64,000 nt of DNA from Mycolicibacterium vinylchloridicum (GTDB lineage Bacteria; Actinomycetota; Actinomycetes; Mycobacteriales; Mycobacteriaceae), in NCBI RefSeq assembly GCF_013404075.1, contig NZ_JACBJQ010000022.1, positions 1 to 64,000 of the forward strand. Direction: 5' to 3'. The notes beneath the pieces were generated by a model. It made no database searches. It was not told where the DNA came from and worked only from the letters and a program-made list of their open reading frames with translations. A program made the position numbers and the translations under genes. Below are positions 34,565-43,494 of the stretch, one piece after another (the first letter of the stretch is position 1; each line of letters starts with the position of its first letter).

Positions 34565-34600
34565 GTGGAGCAAAGTGGGGGATTGTGGGGTATTGTGGCG
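34565..34600 (+). promoter_or_regulatory. MraZ-box array: four direct repeats of period 10
   Basis: GTGGAG (34565), GTGGGG (34575), GTGGGG (34585) and GTGGCG (34595), each exactly 10 bases apart. This is the direct-repeat pattern (GTGGG plus 5-base spacer) bound by the ring-shaped MraZ octamer in other bacteria. It lies 52 bases before the mraZ ATG and next to a GATAAT -10, so autorepression of mraZ and the downstream dcw genes is expected. Confidence 0.88.
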
Positions 34601-34651
34601 GTCAACGGAGCGACGGCTCCGGGGCGGTAGGTGTGAAGGGATGTGCGCAGC

Positions 34652-35083
34652 ATGTTTCTCGGCACCTACACGCCCAAGCTCGACGACAAGGGGCGGCTGA
34701 CACTGCCCGCCAAGTTCCGCGACGCGCTGGCAGGAGGGTTGATGGTCACCAAGAGTCAAGATCACAGCCTCGCCGTCTACCCGCGCGCGGAGTTCGAACA
34801 GCTGGCCCGGCGGGCTACGCAGACCTCGCGCAGCAATCCGGAGGCGCGTGCGTTCCTGCGCAACCTGGCGGCCGGCACCGATGAGCAGCACCCCGACTCC
34901 CAGGGCCGGATCACGCTGTCCTCGGACCATCGGCGCTACGCCAACCTGTCCAAGGACTGCGTGGTGATCGGCGCCGTCGACTTCCTCGAGATCTGGGACG
35001 CCCAGGCCTGGCAGGAATACCAAGAAGCCCACGAAGAGAACTTCTCCGCGGCCAGCGATGAAGCCCTCAGCGACATCATCTGA
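34652..35083 (+). CDS. mraZ: Transcriptional regulator MraZ
   Basis: 143 residues from the ATG at 34652 (a GTG at 34643 would add MRS). Two AbrB-like SpoVT domains: MFLGTYTPKLDDKGRLTLPAKFRDAL and the repeated DSQGRITLSSDHRRYA, each with the DxxGR signature that contacts DNA. Forms a ring that binds the direct repeats upstream of its own gene and tunes dcw expression; in E. coli it antagonises MraW. Length equals M. tuberculosis MraZ. Confidence 0.96.
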   Translation: MFLGTYTPKLDDKGRLTLPAKFRDALAGGLMVTKSQDHSLAVYPRAEFEQLARRATQTSRSNPEARAFLRNLAAGTDEQHPDSQGRITLSSDHRRYANLSKDCVVIGAVDFLEIWDAQAWQEYQEAHEENFSAASDEALSDII

Positions 35084-35102
35084 GCTGGCCACCCAGCCGG
35101 AG

Positions 35103-36218
35103 GTGGCCCCTGCATCGTGGTCTCTGCCCGAACCGACCCTGACGTACTTCCCCAACGCCAGGTTCGCGATCTCGGACAGGGACCTCGATCCAGGGGCGCA
35201 CCGTGTCCCAATCGGAGGTCCCGTCGTGGTTGACGAATCCGACCACGGGCACGTCCCCGTCGTGCTGGAGCGCTGCGTCGAACTGCTGGCCCCTGCGCTG
35301 GCCCGGCCGGGAGCCGTCCTGGTCGACGGCACTCTGGGTGCCGGCGGGCACGCCGAGCGCTTCCTGACCCAGTTCCCCGAGCTGCGCCTGATCGGCCTCG
35401 ATCGTGACCCCGGTGCGCTGGCGATCGCCCGTGCCCGGCTCGCTCCGTTCGCCGACCGGGTCAGCCTGGTTCACACGCGGTATGACGGCATCGCCGACGC
35501 GCTGGCCGAAGCCGGTTGCACGCCTTCGGATTCCGTCGATGGCGTGCTGTTGGATCTCGGGGTTTCCTCGATGCAACTCGATCAGGTCGAGCGCGGGTTC
35601 TCCTACTCCAAGGACGCTCCGCTGGACATGCGGATGGACACCGACGCCCCGCTGACAGCCGCCGACATCCTCAACACCTACGACCGCAAAGAGCTCACCG
35701 ACATCCTGCGCCGCTTCGGCGAGGAGAAGTTCGCCCACCGGATCGCGGGGCTGATCGTCGAGCGCCGCCGGCAGGCGCCGCTGTCCACCACCGGTGAGCT
35801 CGTCGAGATCGTCTACGCCGGCATCCCGGCACCGGCCCGGCGCACCGGCGGTCACCCGGCCAAGCGGACGTTCCAGGCGCTGCGGATCGCGGTCAATGCC
35901 GAGCTGGACTCGCTGTCGGCGGCCCTGCCCGCGGCGCTGGCCGCGCTGGCCGACGGCGGTCGCATCGTGGTGATGTCGTATCAGTCGCTTGAGGACCGGA
36001 TCGTCAAGGCCACGTTCGCCGCGGCGACGACCTCCCGGTCGCCGGAGGGCCTGCCCGTCGAATTGCCCGGCTATGAACCAGAATTCAGTGCGCTCACCCG
36101 CGGTGCCGAGCGTGCTGATGCTGCCGAAATCGAACGTAATCCACGTAGTGCGCCGGTCCGGCTGCGGGCACTGCAACGCGTGACGCCGGGCAATCCTCGA
36201 CGGGGAGGGAAGGGCTGA
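35103..36218 (+). CDS. rsmH: 16S rRNA m4C1402 methyltransferase RsmH (MraW)
   Basis: 371 residues from the GTG at 35103; an ATG at 35058 inside mraZ is an alternative. A start this early is supported because SWSLPEPTLTYFPNARF, outside the catalytic core, matches the N-terminal extension of the M. tuberculosis protein. SAM site LVDGTLGAGGHAERFL and GLDRDPGALAIA; later GVLLDLGVSSMQLD, GHPAKRTFQALRIAVN and NPRSAPVRLRALQR. It N4-methylates C1402 in the ribosomal P site. Ends TGATG with ftsL. Confidence 0.93.
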   Translation: MAPASWSLPEPTLTYFPNARFAISDRDLDPGAHRVPIGGPVVVDESDHGHVPVVLERCVELLAPALARPGAVLVDGTLGAGGHAERFLTQFPELRLIGLDRDPGALAIARARLAPFADRVSLVHTRYDGIADALAEAGCTPSDSVDGVLLDLGVSSMQLDQVERGFSYSKDAPLDMRMDTDAPLTAADILNTYDRKELTDILRRFGEEKFAHRIAGLIVERRRQAPLSTTGELVEIVYAGIPAPARRTGGHPAKRTFQALRIAVNAELDSLSAALPAALAALADGGRIVVMSYQSLEDRIVKATFAAATTSRSPEGLPVELPGYEPEFSALTRGAERADAAEIERNPRSAPVRLRALQRVTPGNPRRGGKG

Positions 36219-37357
36219 TGAAGGTCGGGCGCAAGCCAGCGGGTCCGGGAGATCGCGCAGAAGTCAAGCGGGGCAAGAGGGAAGATCCGAAGAAGGCCGC
36301 CAAGAAGTCGAAGACCGGCACGGCCGCGGCCCGTCGGCGCGGTGCCGAGAATCCCGCACGACCCGGACGTGCGTCGGCTCGCCGGCCGCACGAGCCGCGC
36401 GCGCTGCGGCAGGGCCCGCAGACCGCGCCCGTCGCCCGGCCGGCCGAACGCCCCGCGCGGGCCAAGAACGTCAGCCAGGCCAAAGCCCGGGCAAAGGCCC
36501 GTAAGGCCAAGGCCCCCAAGGTTGTTCGGCCGCCATTACGCGACCGGCTGATCGCCCGGCTGGCCGGCATCGACCTGCGTCCGCAGACCTTGATGGCCAA
36601 GGTCCCGTTCGTGGTCCTGGTCATCGGGTCGCTCGGTGTCGGGCTGGCCGTCACCCTGTGGCTGTCCACCGATGCCGCGCAGCGGTCCTATCAGCTGGGC
36701 AATGCCCGGTCCACCAATGAAGCGCTCTCGCAGCAGAAGGAAGCGCTCGAACGCGATGTGCTCGAGGCCGAGTCCGCGCCCGCGCTCGCCGAGTCCGCGC
36801 GCAACCTGGGCATGATCCCGTCGAAGGACACTGCGCATCTGGTACAGGACCCGACGGGCAACTGGACCGTCGTCGGCAAGCCCAAGCCTGCCGAGGGTGC
36901 ACCGCCGCCGCCGCTGAACAACAAACTGCCCGACGCCGTGCCGCAACCGCCGGCCCCACCCGCCCCGCCCGCCGCGGCGGCGCCGAAGCCGGGAAGTTCG
37001 CCCGAGGTTCCCGTGCGTGTCGCGACGACTCCGCTCGGCGGCCTGCCGTTCAATGGTGCAGTGACTTTGCCGCCCGGCGCCGCGACGCTCCCGCCCGGAA
37101 CTGTTCTGGCGCCCGGCACGCTGCCCCAGCCAGCGACAGTGCCCGTCCCCGGCGTCGTACTCCCGCCGGTGCTGGCACCGCAACCCGGTGTGCTGGCGCA
37201 GCCGGCCCAGGCCCCGGCGGCGCTGCCTGCCCCGGCCGTCGAAGCGCCGCCCGCGCCGCTGCCGGCCCCGGTCGACGCCGCCCCGCCGGCGTTGACGCCT
37301 GACGTCGCTGCCGCCATGCCGGTCGCGCCCGCCGCACCCGCCGGAGCGGGCCAGTGA
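36218..37357 (+). CDS. ftsL: Cell division protein FtsL (mycobacterial type)
   Basis: 379 residues; one-base overlap with rsmH. A long basic Lys/Arg/Ala-rich cytoplasmic region (residues 1-~125), one transmembrane helix (VPFVVLVIGSLGVGLAVTLW, ~residues 128-147), then a short coiled-coil (NEALSQQKEALERDVLEAES) and a ~150-residue Pro/Ala-rich periplasmic tail. FtsL joins FtsQ, FtsB, FtsW and PBP3 in the divisome. The tail is far longer than in Gram-negative FtsL, but long forms are usual in mycobacteria. Confidence 0.9.
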   Translation: MKVGRKPAGPGDRAEVKRGKREDPKKAAKKSKTGTAAARRRGAENPARPGRASARRPHEPRALRQGPQTAPVARPAERPARAKNVSQAKARAKARKAKAPKVVRPPLRDRLIARLAGIDLRPQTLMAKVPFVVLVIGSLGVGLAVTLWLSTDAAQRSYQLGNARSTNEALSQQKEALERDVLEAESAPALAESARNLGMIPSKDTAHLVQDPTGNWTVVGKPKPAEGAPPPPLNNKLPDAVPQPPAPPAPPAAAAPKPGSSPEVPVRVATTPLGGLPFNGAVTLPPGAATLPPGTVLAPGTLPQPATVPVPGVVLPPVLAPQPGVLAQPAQAPAALPAPAVEAPPAPLPAPVDAAPPALTPDVAAAMPVAPAAPAGAGQ

Positions 37358-39303
37358 GTCGTCGGACCACGTCCGACAAGGCCGCCGGACCCGCCAAGGC
37401 GACCCGGCGGCGCGCCCGGGTCGTCACGACCCAACCGGAGCCGGGGCCGGGCCGGTCCGCCAAGGCGCGTCGTACCCGCCAGCTGATCGAAAGTGGCGGC
37501 CGGACAGCGTCATTCGTGTTCCGCCACCGCGCGGGCAACATCGTCATCTTTCTTGCGCTCGGGCTCGCCGCCGTCCAGCTGTTCAACCTCCAGGTGCCGC
37601 AGGCCGCGGGTCTGCGGGCCCAGGCCGCCGGCCAGCTCAAGGTGACCGATGTCGAGAAGGCGGTCCGCGGCAGCATCGTCGACCGAAACTTCGACAAGCT
37701 TGCGTTCACGATCGAGGCCAGGGCGCTGACCTTCCAGCCGACCAAGATCCGCAAGCAGCTGGCCGAGGCCAAGGAGAAGTCGCCTGCCGCACCGGATCCC
37801 GACAAGCGGCTCACTCAGATCGCCACCGAGGTGGCGGGCAAGCTGGGCAACAAGCCCGACGCGGCCACCCTGCTGAAGAAGCTGCGCAGCAACGAGACCT
37901 TCGTCTACCTCGCCCGTGCCGTCGACCCGGCGATCGCCGACGCGATCACCAAGAAATTCCCGGAGATCGGCGCCGAACGCCAGGATCTGCGCCAGTACCC
38001 GGGCGGTGCGCTGGCGGCCAACATCGTCGGCGGCATCGACTGGGACGGCCACGGTCTGCTCGGTCTCGAGGACTCGATGGACGGCAAGCTCTCGGGCACC
38101 GACGGCTCGATCACCTACGACCGCGGCTCCGACGGCGTCGTCATCCCCGGCAGCTACCGCAACAAGCATGACGCGGTCAACGGCTCCACCATCCAGCTCA
38201 CCATCGACGACGACATCCAGTACTACGTGCAGCAGCAGGTGCAACTGGCCAAGGACGCCTCCGGCGCCAAGAACGTCTCCGCGGTGGTGCTGGACGCGAA
38301 AACCGGTGAAGTGCTTGCCATGTCGAACGACAACACGTTCGACCCCAGCCAGGACATCGGGCGCCAGCAGGACAAGCAGATGGGCAACCTCTCGGTCACC
38401 TCGCCGTACGAGCCGGGGTCGGTGAACAAGATCATCACCGCCTCGTCGGTGATCGAGTACGGGCTGTCGAACCCCGACGAGGTGCTTCAGGTTCCCGGCT
38501 CGATCAACATGGGCGGCGTCACCGTCAACGACGCGTGGAACCACGGTGTGATGCCGTATACCACCACCGGCGTCTTCGGGAAGTCGTCCAACGTCGGCAC
38601 CCTGATGCTGGCTCAGCGCATCGGGCCGGAGCGCTATTACGACATGCTCGGCAAGTTCGGTCTCGGCCAGCGCACAGGAGTCGGGCTGCCCGGCGAGAGT
38701 TCCGGCCTGGTACCGCCGATCGACCAGTGGTCGGGCAGCACGTTCTCCAACCTGCCGATCGGGCAGGGTCTTTCGATGACCCTGCTGCAGATGGCCGGGA
38801 TCTATCAGACGATTGCCAACGACGGGGTGCGCATCCCGCCGCGGATCGTCAAGGCGACGATCGCCGCCGATGGCACCCGCACCGAGGAGGCGCGGCCGCC
38901 CGGCATCCAGGTGGTCACGCCCGAGACGGCCCGCACGGTGCGCAACATGTTCCGTGCCGTCGTGCAGCGCGACCCGATGGGATACCAGCAGGGCACCGGT
39001 CCGGCGGCGGCGGTCGACGGCTATCAGATCGCCGGCAAGACCGGCACCGCCCAGCAGATCAACCCGGCCTGCGGCTGCTACTACAGCGATGTCTACTGGA
39101 TCACCTTCGCCGGGATGGCGCCCGCCGACGACCCGCGCTACGTCATCGGCATCATGATGGACGCCCCGCACCGCGCCGCCGACGGCACGCCCGGCTCGTC
39201 GGCCGCGCCGCTGTTCCACAACATCGCCGCCTGGCTGCTGCAGCGGCAGAACGTCCCGCTCTCGGCCGACCCCGGCGCGCCGCTGATCCTGCAGGCCACG
39301 TAG
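37354..39303 (+). CDS. pbpB: Septal peptidoglycan transpeptidase PbpB (FtsI/PBP3)
   Basis: 649 residues, GTG overlapping the ftsL stop by four bases. Basic cytoplasmic tail, one transmembrane anchor (IVIFLALGLAAVQLF, ~residues 60-75), PBP dimer domain, then the transpeptidase domain: SxxK in YEPGSVNKII, SxN in GKSSNVGTL and KTG in IAGKTGTAQQ. It crosslinks septal peptidoglycan with FtsW. In M. tuberculosis PE_PGRS38 and other genes follow it; here murE begins after 37 bases. Confidence 0.96.
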   Translation: MSRRTTSDKAAGPAKATRRRARVVTTQPEPGPGRSAKARRTRQLIESGGRTASFVFRHRAGNIVIFLALGLAAVQLFNLQVPQAAGLRAQAAGQLKVTDVEKAVRGSIVDRNFDKLAFTIEARALTFQPTKIRKQLAEAKEKSPAAPDPDKRLTQIATEVAGKLGNKPDAATLLKKLRSNETFVYLARAVDPAIADAITKKFPEIGAERQDLRQYPGGALAANIVGGIDWDGHGLLGLEDSMDGKLSGTDGSITYDRGSDGVVIPGSYRNKHDAVNGSTIQLTIDDDIQYYVQQQVQLAKDASGAKNVSAVVLDAKTGEVLAMSNDNTFDPSQDIGRQQDKQMGNLSVTSPYEPGSVNKIITASSVIEYGLSNPDEVLQVPGSINMGGVTVNDAWNHGVMPYTTTGVFGKSSNVGTLMLAQRIGPERYYDMLGKFGLGQRTGVGLPGESSGLVPPIDQWSGSTFSNLPIGQGLSMTLLQMAGIYQTIANDGVRIPPRIVKATIAADGTRTEEARPPGIQVVTPETARTVRNMFRAVVQRDPMGYQQGTGPAAAVDGYQIAGKTGTAQQINPACGCYYSDVYWITFAGMAPADDPRYVIGIMMDAPHRAADGTPGSSAAPLFHNIAAWLLQRQNVPLSADPGAPLILQAT

Positions 39304-39340
39304 CCGGCCGAGCCCGGTTGCTGGGTAGGGTGAGCACCCG

Positions 39341-40882
39341 ATGACCAATGCCCTGCGGCCCCGCACCACCCCGGCGCTGAGCCTGCCGACGCTGGCCGCC
39401 CGGGTCGGCGCGGTACCCGCCGCCGGCGGTGTCGCGCCCGCGGTCCGCGTCACCGGCGTCACCCTCCGCGGCCAGGACGCACTGGCCGGTGACCTGTTCG
39501 CCGCGCTGCCCGGCTCGTCGTCGCACGGCGCCAGTTACGCCAGGGACGCGATCGAGAACGGCGCCGTCGCGGTGTTCACCGACGCCGAAGGGCTGGCGGT
39601 CATTCACCGCACGCTCGGCGAATCCGCGCCCGTCCCGATCCTCGTGCATCCGGCTCCGCGCGCGGTGCTCGGTGAACTCGCCGCTGCGGTCTACGGGCAC
39701 CCCTCGGACCGTGTGGTGGTGCTGGGGGTCACCGGCACGTCCGGCAAGACCACCACGACCCACCTGATCGAGGCCGGCCTGACCTCGGCCGACCGTACTC
39801 CCGGCCTGATCGGCACCGTGGGTGTGCGGATCGCCGGGGCCGACGTGCCAAGTGCGCTGACCACCCCGGAAGCCCCGGCCCTGCAGGCATTGCTGGCCGT
39901 GATGGCCGAGCGCGGCGTCGACACCGCCGTCATGGAGGTCTCCAGCCACGCCCTCGAACTCGGCCGTACCGACGGCATCCGGTTCGCCGCGGGCGGTTTC
40001 ACCAACTTGAGCCGCGACCACCTCGACTTCCACCCCACGATGGCGGCCTACTTCGAGGCCAAGGCCCGGCTGTTCGACCCGGCCTCGCCCGCGCACGCCG
40101 CCGTCTCGGTGATCTGTGTCGACGACGACGCTGGCCGCGACATGGCCCGGCGCGCCACCGATGCAGTCACGGTGTCCGCCGCCGGCCACCCCGCGAACTG
40201 GCGGGCCGAGGACGTCGTGGTGCTCGACGGCGGCGCGCAGGAGTTCACCGCGGTCGACCCCGCCGGTGTGCACCACCGGCTGCGGATCCGGCTGCCCGGC
40301 CGCTACAACGTCGCCAACGCGCTGCTGGCGCTGGCCATGCTCGACGCTGTCGGGGTGTCGCCTGAGCAGGCTGCACCCGGCCTGCGCGACGCGTCGGTGC
40401 CGGGCCGGCTGGAACCCGTCGAACGAGGCCAGGACTTTCTCGCCGTCGTCGACTACGCCCACAAGCCCGGTGCGCTGCAGGCGGTGTTGGAGACCCTCAA
40501 GCCGGCCCAAGGCCGGCTCGCGGTGGTGTTCGGTGCGGGTGGTGACCGCGACCCCGGCAAGCGAGAACCCATGGGCCGCATCGCCGCTGAGCTCGCCGAC
40601 CTCGTCGTCGTCACCGACGACAACCCCCGAAACGAAGCCCCGGCGAGCATCCGGGCCGCGATCGTGGCCGGCGCCGGAGGTGCCGACGGCGCTGAAGTCG
40701 TCGAGATCTCCGACCGGCGCGCGGCGATCCGGCACGCCGTGGCCTGGGCCCGCGCCGGGGACGTCGTGGTGATTGCGGGCAAGGGCCACGAGAAGGGTCA
40801 GACCGCCGGCGGGCAGACCCGTCCGTTCGACGATCGTGAGGAGCTCGCCGCCGCCCTCGACGAGCGGGGAGCGGCCCGGTGA
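39341..40882 (+). CDS. murE: UDP-N-acetylmuramoyl-tripeptide synthetase MurE
   Basis: 513 residues. ATP P-loop VTGTSGKTTTTHLIEAGL, the carbamylated-Lys region (YFEAKARLFDP) and the diaminopimelate selectivity motif DNPRNE (in VVTDDNPRNEAP), so meso-DAP is the expected third residue. The C-terminal VVVIAGKGHEKGQT is typical. Adds mDAP to UDP-MurNAc-L-Ala-D-Glu in the cytoplasm. Overlaps murF by four bases. Confidence 0.96.
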   Translation: MTNALRPRTTPALSLPTLAARVGAVPAAGGVAPAVRVTGVTLRGQDALAGDLFAALPGSSSHGASYARDAIENGAVAVFTDAEGLAVIHRTLGESAPVPILVHPAPRAVLGELAAAVYGHPSDRVVVLGVTGTSGKTTTTHLIEAGLTSADRTPGLIGTVGVRIAGADVPSALTTPEAPALQALLAVMAERGVDTAVMEVSSHALELGRTDGIRFAAGGFTNLSRDHLDFHPTMAAYFEAKARLFDPASPAHAAVSVICVDDDAGRDMARRATDAVTVSAAGHPANWRAEDVVVLDGGAQEFTAVDPAGVHHRLRIRLPGRYNVANALLALAMLDAVGVSPEQAAPGLRDASVPGRLEPVERGQDFLAVVDYAHKPGALQAVLETLKPAQGRLAVVFGAGGDRDPGKREPMGRIAAELADLVVVTDDNPRNEAPASIRAAIVAGAGGADGAEVVEISDRRAAIRHAVAWARAGDVVVIAGKGHEKGQTAGGQTRPFDDREELAAALDERGAAR

Positions 40883-42417
40883 TCGCCCTGACCGTCGCCC
40901 AGATCGCCGAGATCGTCGGGGGAACGCTCGCCGATATCAGCGCTGGCGAGGCGGCCTCGCGCACCGTCACCGGAACCGTCGAGTTCGACTCGCGTGCCGT
41001 CACCGCGGGCAGTCTGTTCCTGGCGCTGCCCGGTGCCCGCACCGACGGCCATGACTTCGCCAAGGCCGCGATCGAGGCGGGTGCCGCCGCGGTGCTCGCG
41101 GCGCGGCCGGTCGGGGTGCCCGCGATCGTGGTACCGGCCGCAACGGCCACCGATGCGCATGCCGGGGTTCTCGAACACGACGTCGACGGCTCCGGTGCGG
41201 CCGTGCTGGCTGCACTGGCGAAGTTGGCCGCCGCCGTCGCCGCCGAACTGGTCGCGGGCGGGCTGACGATCGTCGGGGTCACCGGATCGTCAGGCAAGAC
41301 CTCGACCAAGGATCTGATCGCCGCGGTGCTGCGCCCGCTGGGCGAAGTCGTCGCCCCGCCGGGCTCGTTCAACAACGAGCTGGGTCACCCGTGGACCGTG
41401 CTGCGGGCGACCGAGGCCACCGACTATCTGGTGCTGGAGATGTCGGCCCGGCATCCCGGCAATATCGCCGCGCTGGCGGCCATCGCCCCGCCGTCGATCG
41501 CGGTCGTGCTCAACGTCGGCACCGCTCATCTTGGCGAGTTCGGCTCCCGCGAGGTCATCGCGGCCACGAAAGGTGAACTGGCAGAAGCAGTTCCGTCTTC
41601 GGGGGTGGTGATCCTCAACGCCGATGACCCGATGGTGGCGGCGATGTCCACCAGGACCGCGGCGCGGGTGGTGCGGGTAGGGCAGTCCGCGGCGGCCGAC
41701 GTTCGCGCCGTGGATGTCGAACTCGACGAGCTGGCCCGGCCCCGCTTCACGCTGGTCTCCGCGGCGGGCTCCGCCGCTGTGCAGCTGGCCGTGCACGGCG
41801 AACACCAGGTCGGCAACGCGTGCAGCGCGGCCGCGGTGGCACTGGAATGCGGGGCAACACCCGAACAGGTGGCCGCTGCGTTGGCCGCCGCGGGCCCGGC
41901 GTCGCGGCACCGCATGGAGGTGCACACCCGCGCCGACGGCGTGACCGTCGTCAACGACGCCTACAACGCGAACCCGGACTCGATGAAGGCCGGCCTGCAG
42001 GCCCTGGCGGTGATGGCGCGCTCCGGTGAGCGCAGGCGCAGTTGGGCCGTGCTCGGCGAGATGGCGGAGCTGGGGGACTCCTCGATAACCGAGCATGATC
42101 GTGTCGGTCGACTCGCCGTGCGCTTAGATATCAGTCGACTCGTCGTCGTCGGAACCGGGAGGCCCATGAACGCCATGCACCACGGGGCGGTCATGGAGGG
42201 ATCCTGGGGTTCGGAATCCACCATGGTCGACGACGCCGACGCCGCCCTGGAACTGCTGCGCGCCGAGCTGGAGCCCGGTGATGTCGTGTTGGTCAAGGCA
42301 TCGAACTCGGCGGGCCTGGGGAAGCTGGCCGAAGCCCTGCTGGGCGACGCCGAGTCGACGATGCGGCCGAGGAACGAGGCCGAGGAGGAGCGAGGCAATC
42401 GGGGCGACGCCTCATGA
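40879..42417 (+). CDS. murF: UDP-N-acetylmuramoyl-tripeptide-D-alanyl-D-alanine ligase MurF
   Basis: 512 residues. P-loop VTGSSGKTSTKDLIAAVL, the SFNNELGHPWTVL motif, the NVGTAHLGEFGS segment and DAYNANPDSMKAGLQAL near the C-terminal domain. Ligates D-Ala-D-Ala to the UDP-muramyl tripeptide, the last cytoplasmic nucleotide step. GTG overlaps murE; its ATGA stop overlaps mraY. The C-terminal ~20 residues are acidic and basic alternating (RPRNEAEEERGNRG), likely disordered. Confidence 0.96.
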   Translation: MIALTVAQIAEIVGGTLADISAGEAASRTVTGTVEFDSRAVTAGSLFLALPGARTDGHDFAKAAIEAGAAAVLAARPVGVPAIVVPAATATDAHAGVLEHDVDGSGAAVLAALAKLAAAVAAELVAGGLTIVGVTGSSGKTSTKDLIAAVLRPLGEVVAPPGSFNNELGHPWTVLRATEATDYLVLEMSARHPGNIAALAAIAPPSIAVVLNVGTAHLGEFGSREVIAATKGELAEAVPSSGVVILNADDPMVAAMSTRTAARVVRVGQSAAADVRAVDVELDELARPRFTLVSAAGSAAVQLAVHGEHQVGNACSAAAVALECGATPEQVAAALAAAGPASRHRMEVHTRADGVTVVNDAYNANPDSMKAGLQALAVMARSGERRRSWAVLGEMAELGDSSITEHDRVGRLAVRLDISRLVVVGTGRPMNAMHHGAVMEGSWGSESTMVDDADAALELLRAELEPGDVVLVKASNSAGLGKLAEALLGDAESTMRPRNEAEEERGNRGDAS

Positions 42418-43493
42418 GACTGATCCTGATCGCCGTCGGCATCTCGCTGGCGGTGTCGATCCTGCTGACTCCGGCGCTCATCCGGCTGTTCACCCGCCAG
42501 GGCCTCGGCCACGAGATCCGTGAGGACGGCCCGCCGAGCCACAAGACCAAACGCGGCACCCCGTCGATGGGCGGCGTCGCGATCCTGGCCGGCATCTGGG
42601 CCGGGTATTTCGGCACCCACCTGGTCGGCGTCGCGCTCGACGGGGACGGCCCGTCGGCCTCCGGGCTGCTGGTGCTCGGCCTGGGCACCGCGCTGGGTGC
42701 GGTCGGTTTCGTCGACGACCTGATCAAGATCCGCCGCTCGCGCAACCTCGGCCTGAACAAGACCGCGAAAACGGTCGGCCAGCTCACCGCCGCCGTGCTG
42801 TTCGGCATCCTCGTGCTGCAGTTCCGCAATGCCGACGGCCTGACGCCGGGCAGCCCGGAGCTGTCCTACGTACGCGAGATCGCCACCGTCACACTGAGCT
42901 CCGGTGTGTTCGTGCTGTTCTGCGTGGTCATCGTCAGCGCCTGGTCCAATGCGGTGAACTTCACCGACGGCCTCGACGGGCTGGCCGGCGGAAGTATGGC
43001 CATGGTCAGTGCCGCCTATGTGCTGATCACGTTCTGGCAGTACCGCAATGCCTGCGCCACCGCGCCGGGGCTGGGCTGCTACAACGTCCGCGACCCGCTG
43101 GATCTGGCGGTGCTGGCCGCCGCGACCGCCGGGGCGTGCATCGGCTTCCTGTGGTGGAATGCCGCGCCCGCGAAGATCTTCATGGGCGACACCGGATCGC
43201 TGGCGCTGGGCGGCATGATCGCCGGGCTGTCGGTCACCAGCCGCACCGAGGTGCTGGCCGTCGTGCTGGGTGCGCTGTTCGTCGCCGAGGTCACCTCGGT
43301 GGTGGTGCAGATCCTCGCGTTCCGGACCACCGGGCGCCGAGTGTTCCGGATGGCGCCGTTCCACCACCACTTCGAGCTGGTCGGCTGGGCCGAGACGACG
43401 GTGATCATCCGGTTCTGGCTGCTCACCGCGATCGCCTGCGGGCTCGGGGTGGCCTTGTTCTACGGCGAGTGGCTGTCGGCCATCGGGGCCTGA
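42414..43493 (+). CDS. mraY: Phospho-N-acetylmuramoyl-pentapeptide transferase MraY (MurX)
   Basis: 359 residues, ten transmembrane helices. Active-site blocks: GPPSHKTKRGTPSMGGVAI, GAVGFVDDLIKI (Asp-Asp), NAVNFTDGLDGLAGG, FMGDTGSLALGG and MAPFHHHFEL (His cluster). Transfers phospho-MurNAc-pentapeptide to decaprenyl phosphate, forming lipid I at the membrane; called murX in mycobacteria. One base separates it from murD. Confidence 0.96.
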   Translation: MRLILIAVGISLAVSILLTPALIRLFTRQGLGHEIREDGPPSHKTKRGTPSMGGVAILAGIWAGYFGTHLVGVALDGDGPSASGLLVLGLGTALGAVGFVDDLIKIRRSRNLGLNKTAKTVGQLTAAVLFGILVLQFRNADGLTPGSPELSYVREIATVTLSSGVFVLFCVVIVSAWSNAVNFTDGLDGLAGGSMAMVSAAYVLITFWQYRNACATAPGLGCYNVRDPLDLAVLAAATAGACIGFLWWNAAPAKIFMGDTGSLALGGMIAGLSVTSRTEVLAVVLGALFVAEVTSVVVQILAFRTTGRRVFRMAPFHHHFELVGWAETTVIIRFWLLTAIACGLGVALFYGEWLSAIGA

Positions 43494-43494
43494 G

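Noticed and set aside
33899..35332. A 477-codon minus-strand frame across the DUF3040 and mraZ genes
   Set aside because: It spans a clear terminator and the MraZ boxes and has no recognisable protein features.
36890..37350. Pro/Ala-rich repeats in ftsL as a possible frameshift or misassembly
   Set aside because: The frame is continuous and long Pro-rich FtsL tails are normal in mycobacteria.
37510..39462. A 650-codon minus-strand open frame opposite pbpB
   Set aside because: Antisense to the transpeptidase with its three intact motifs; no domain recognised.
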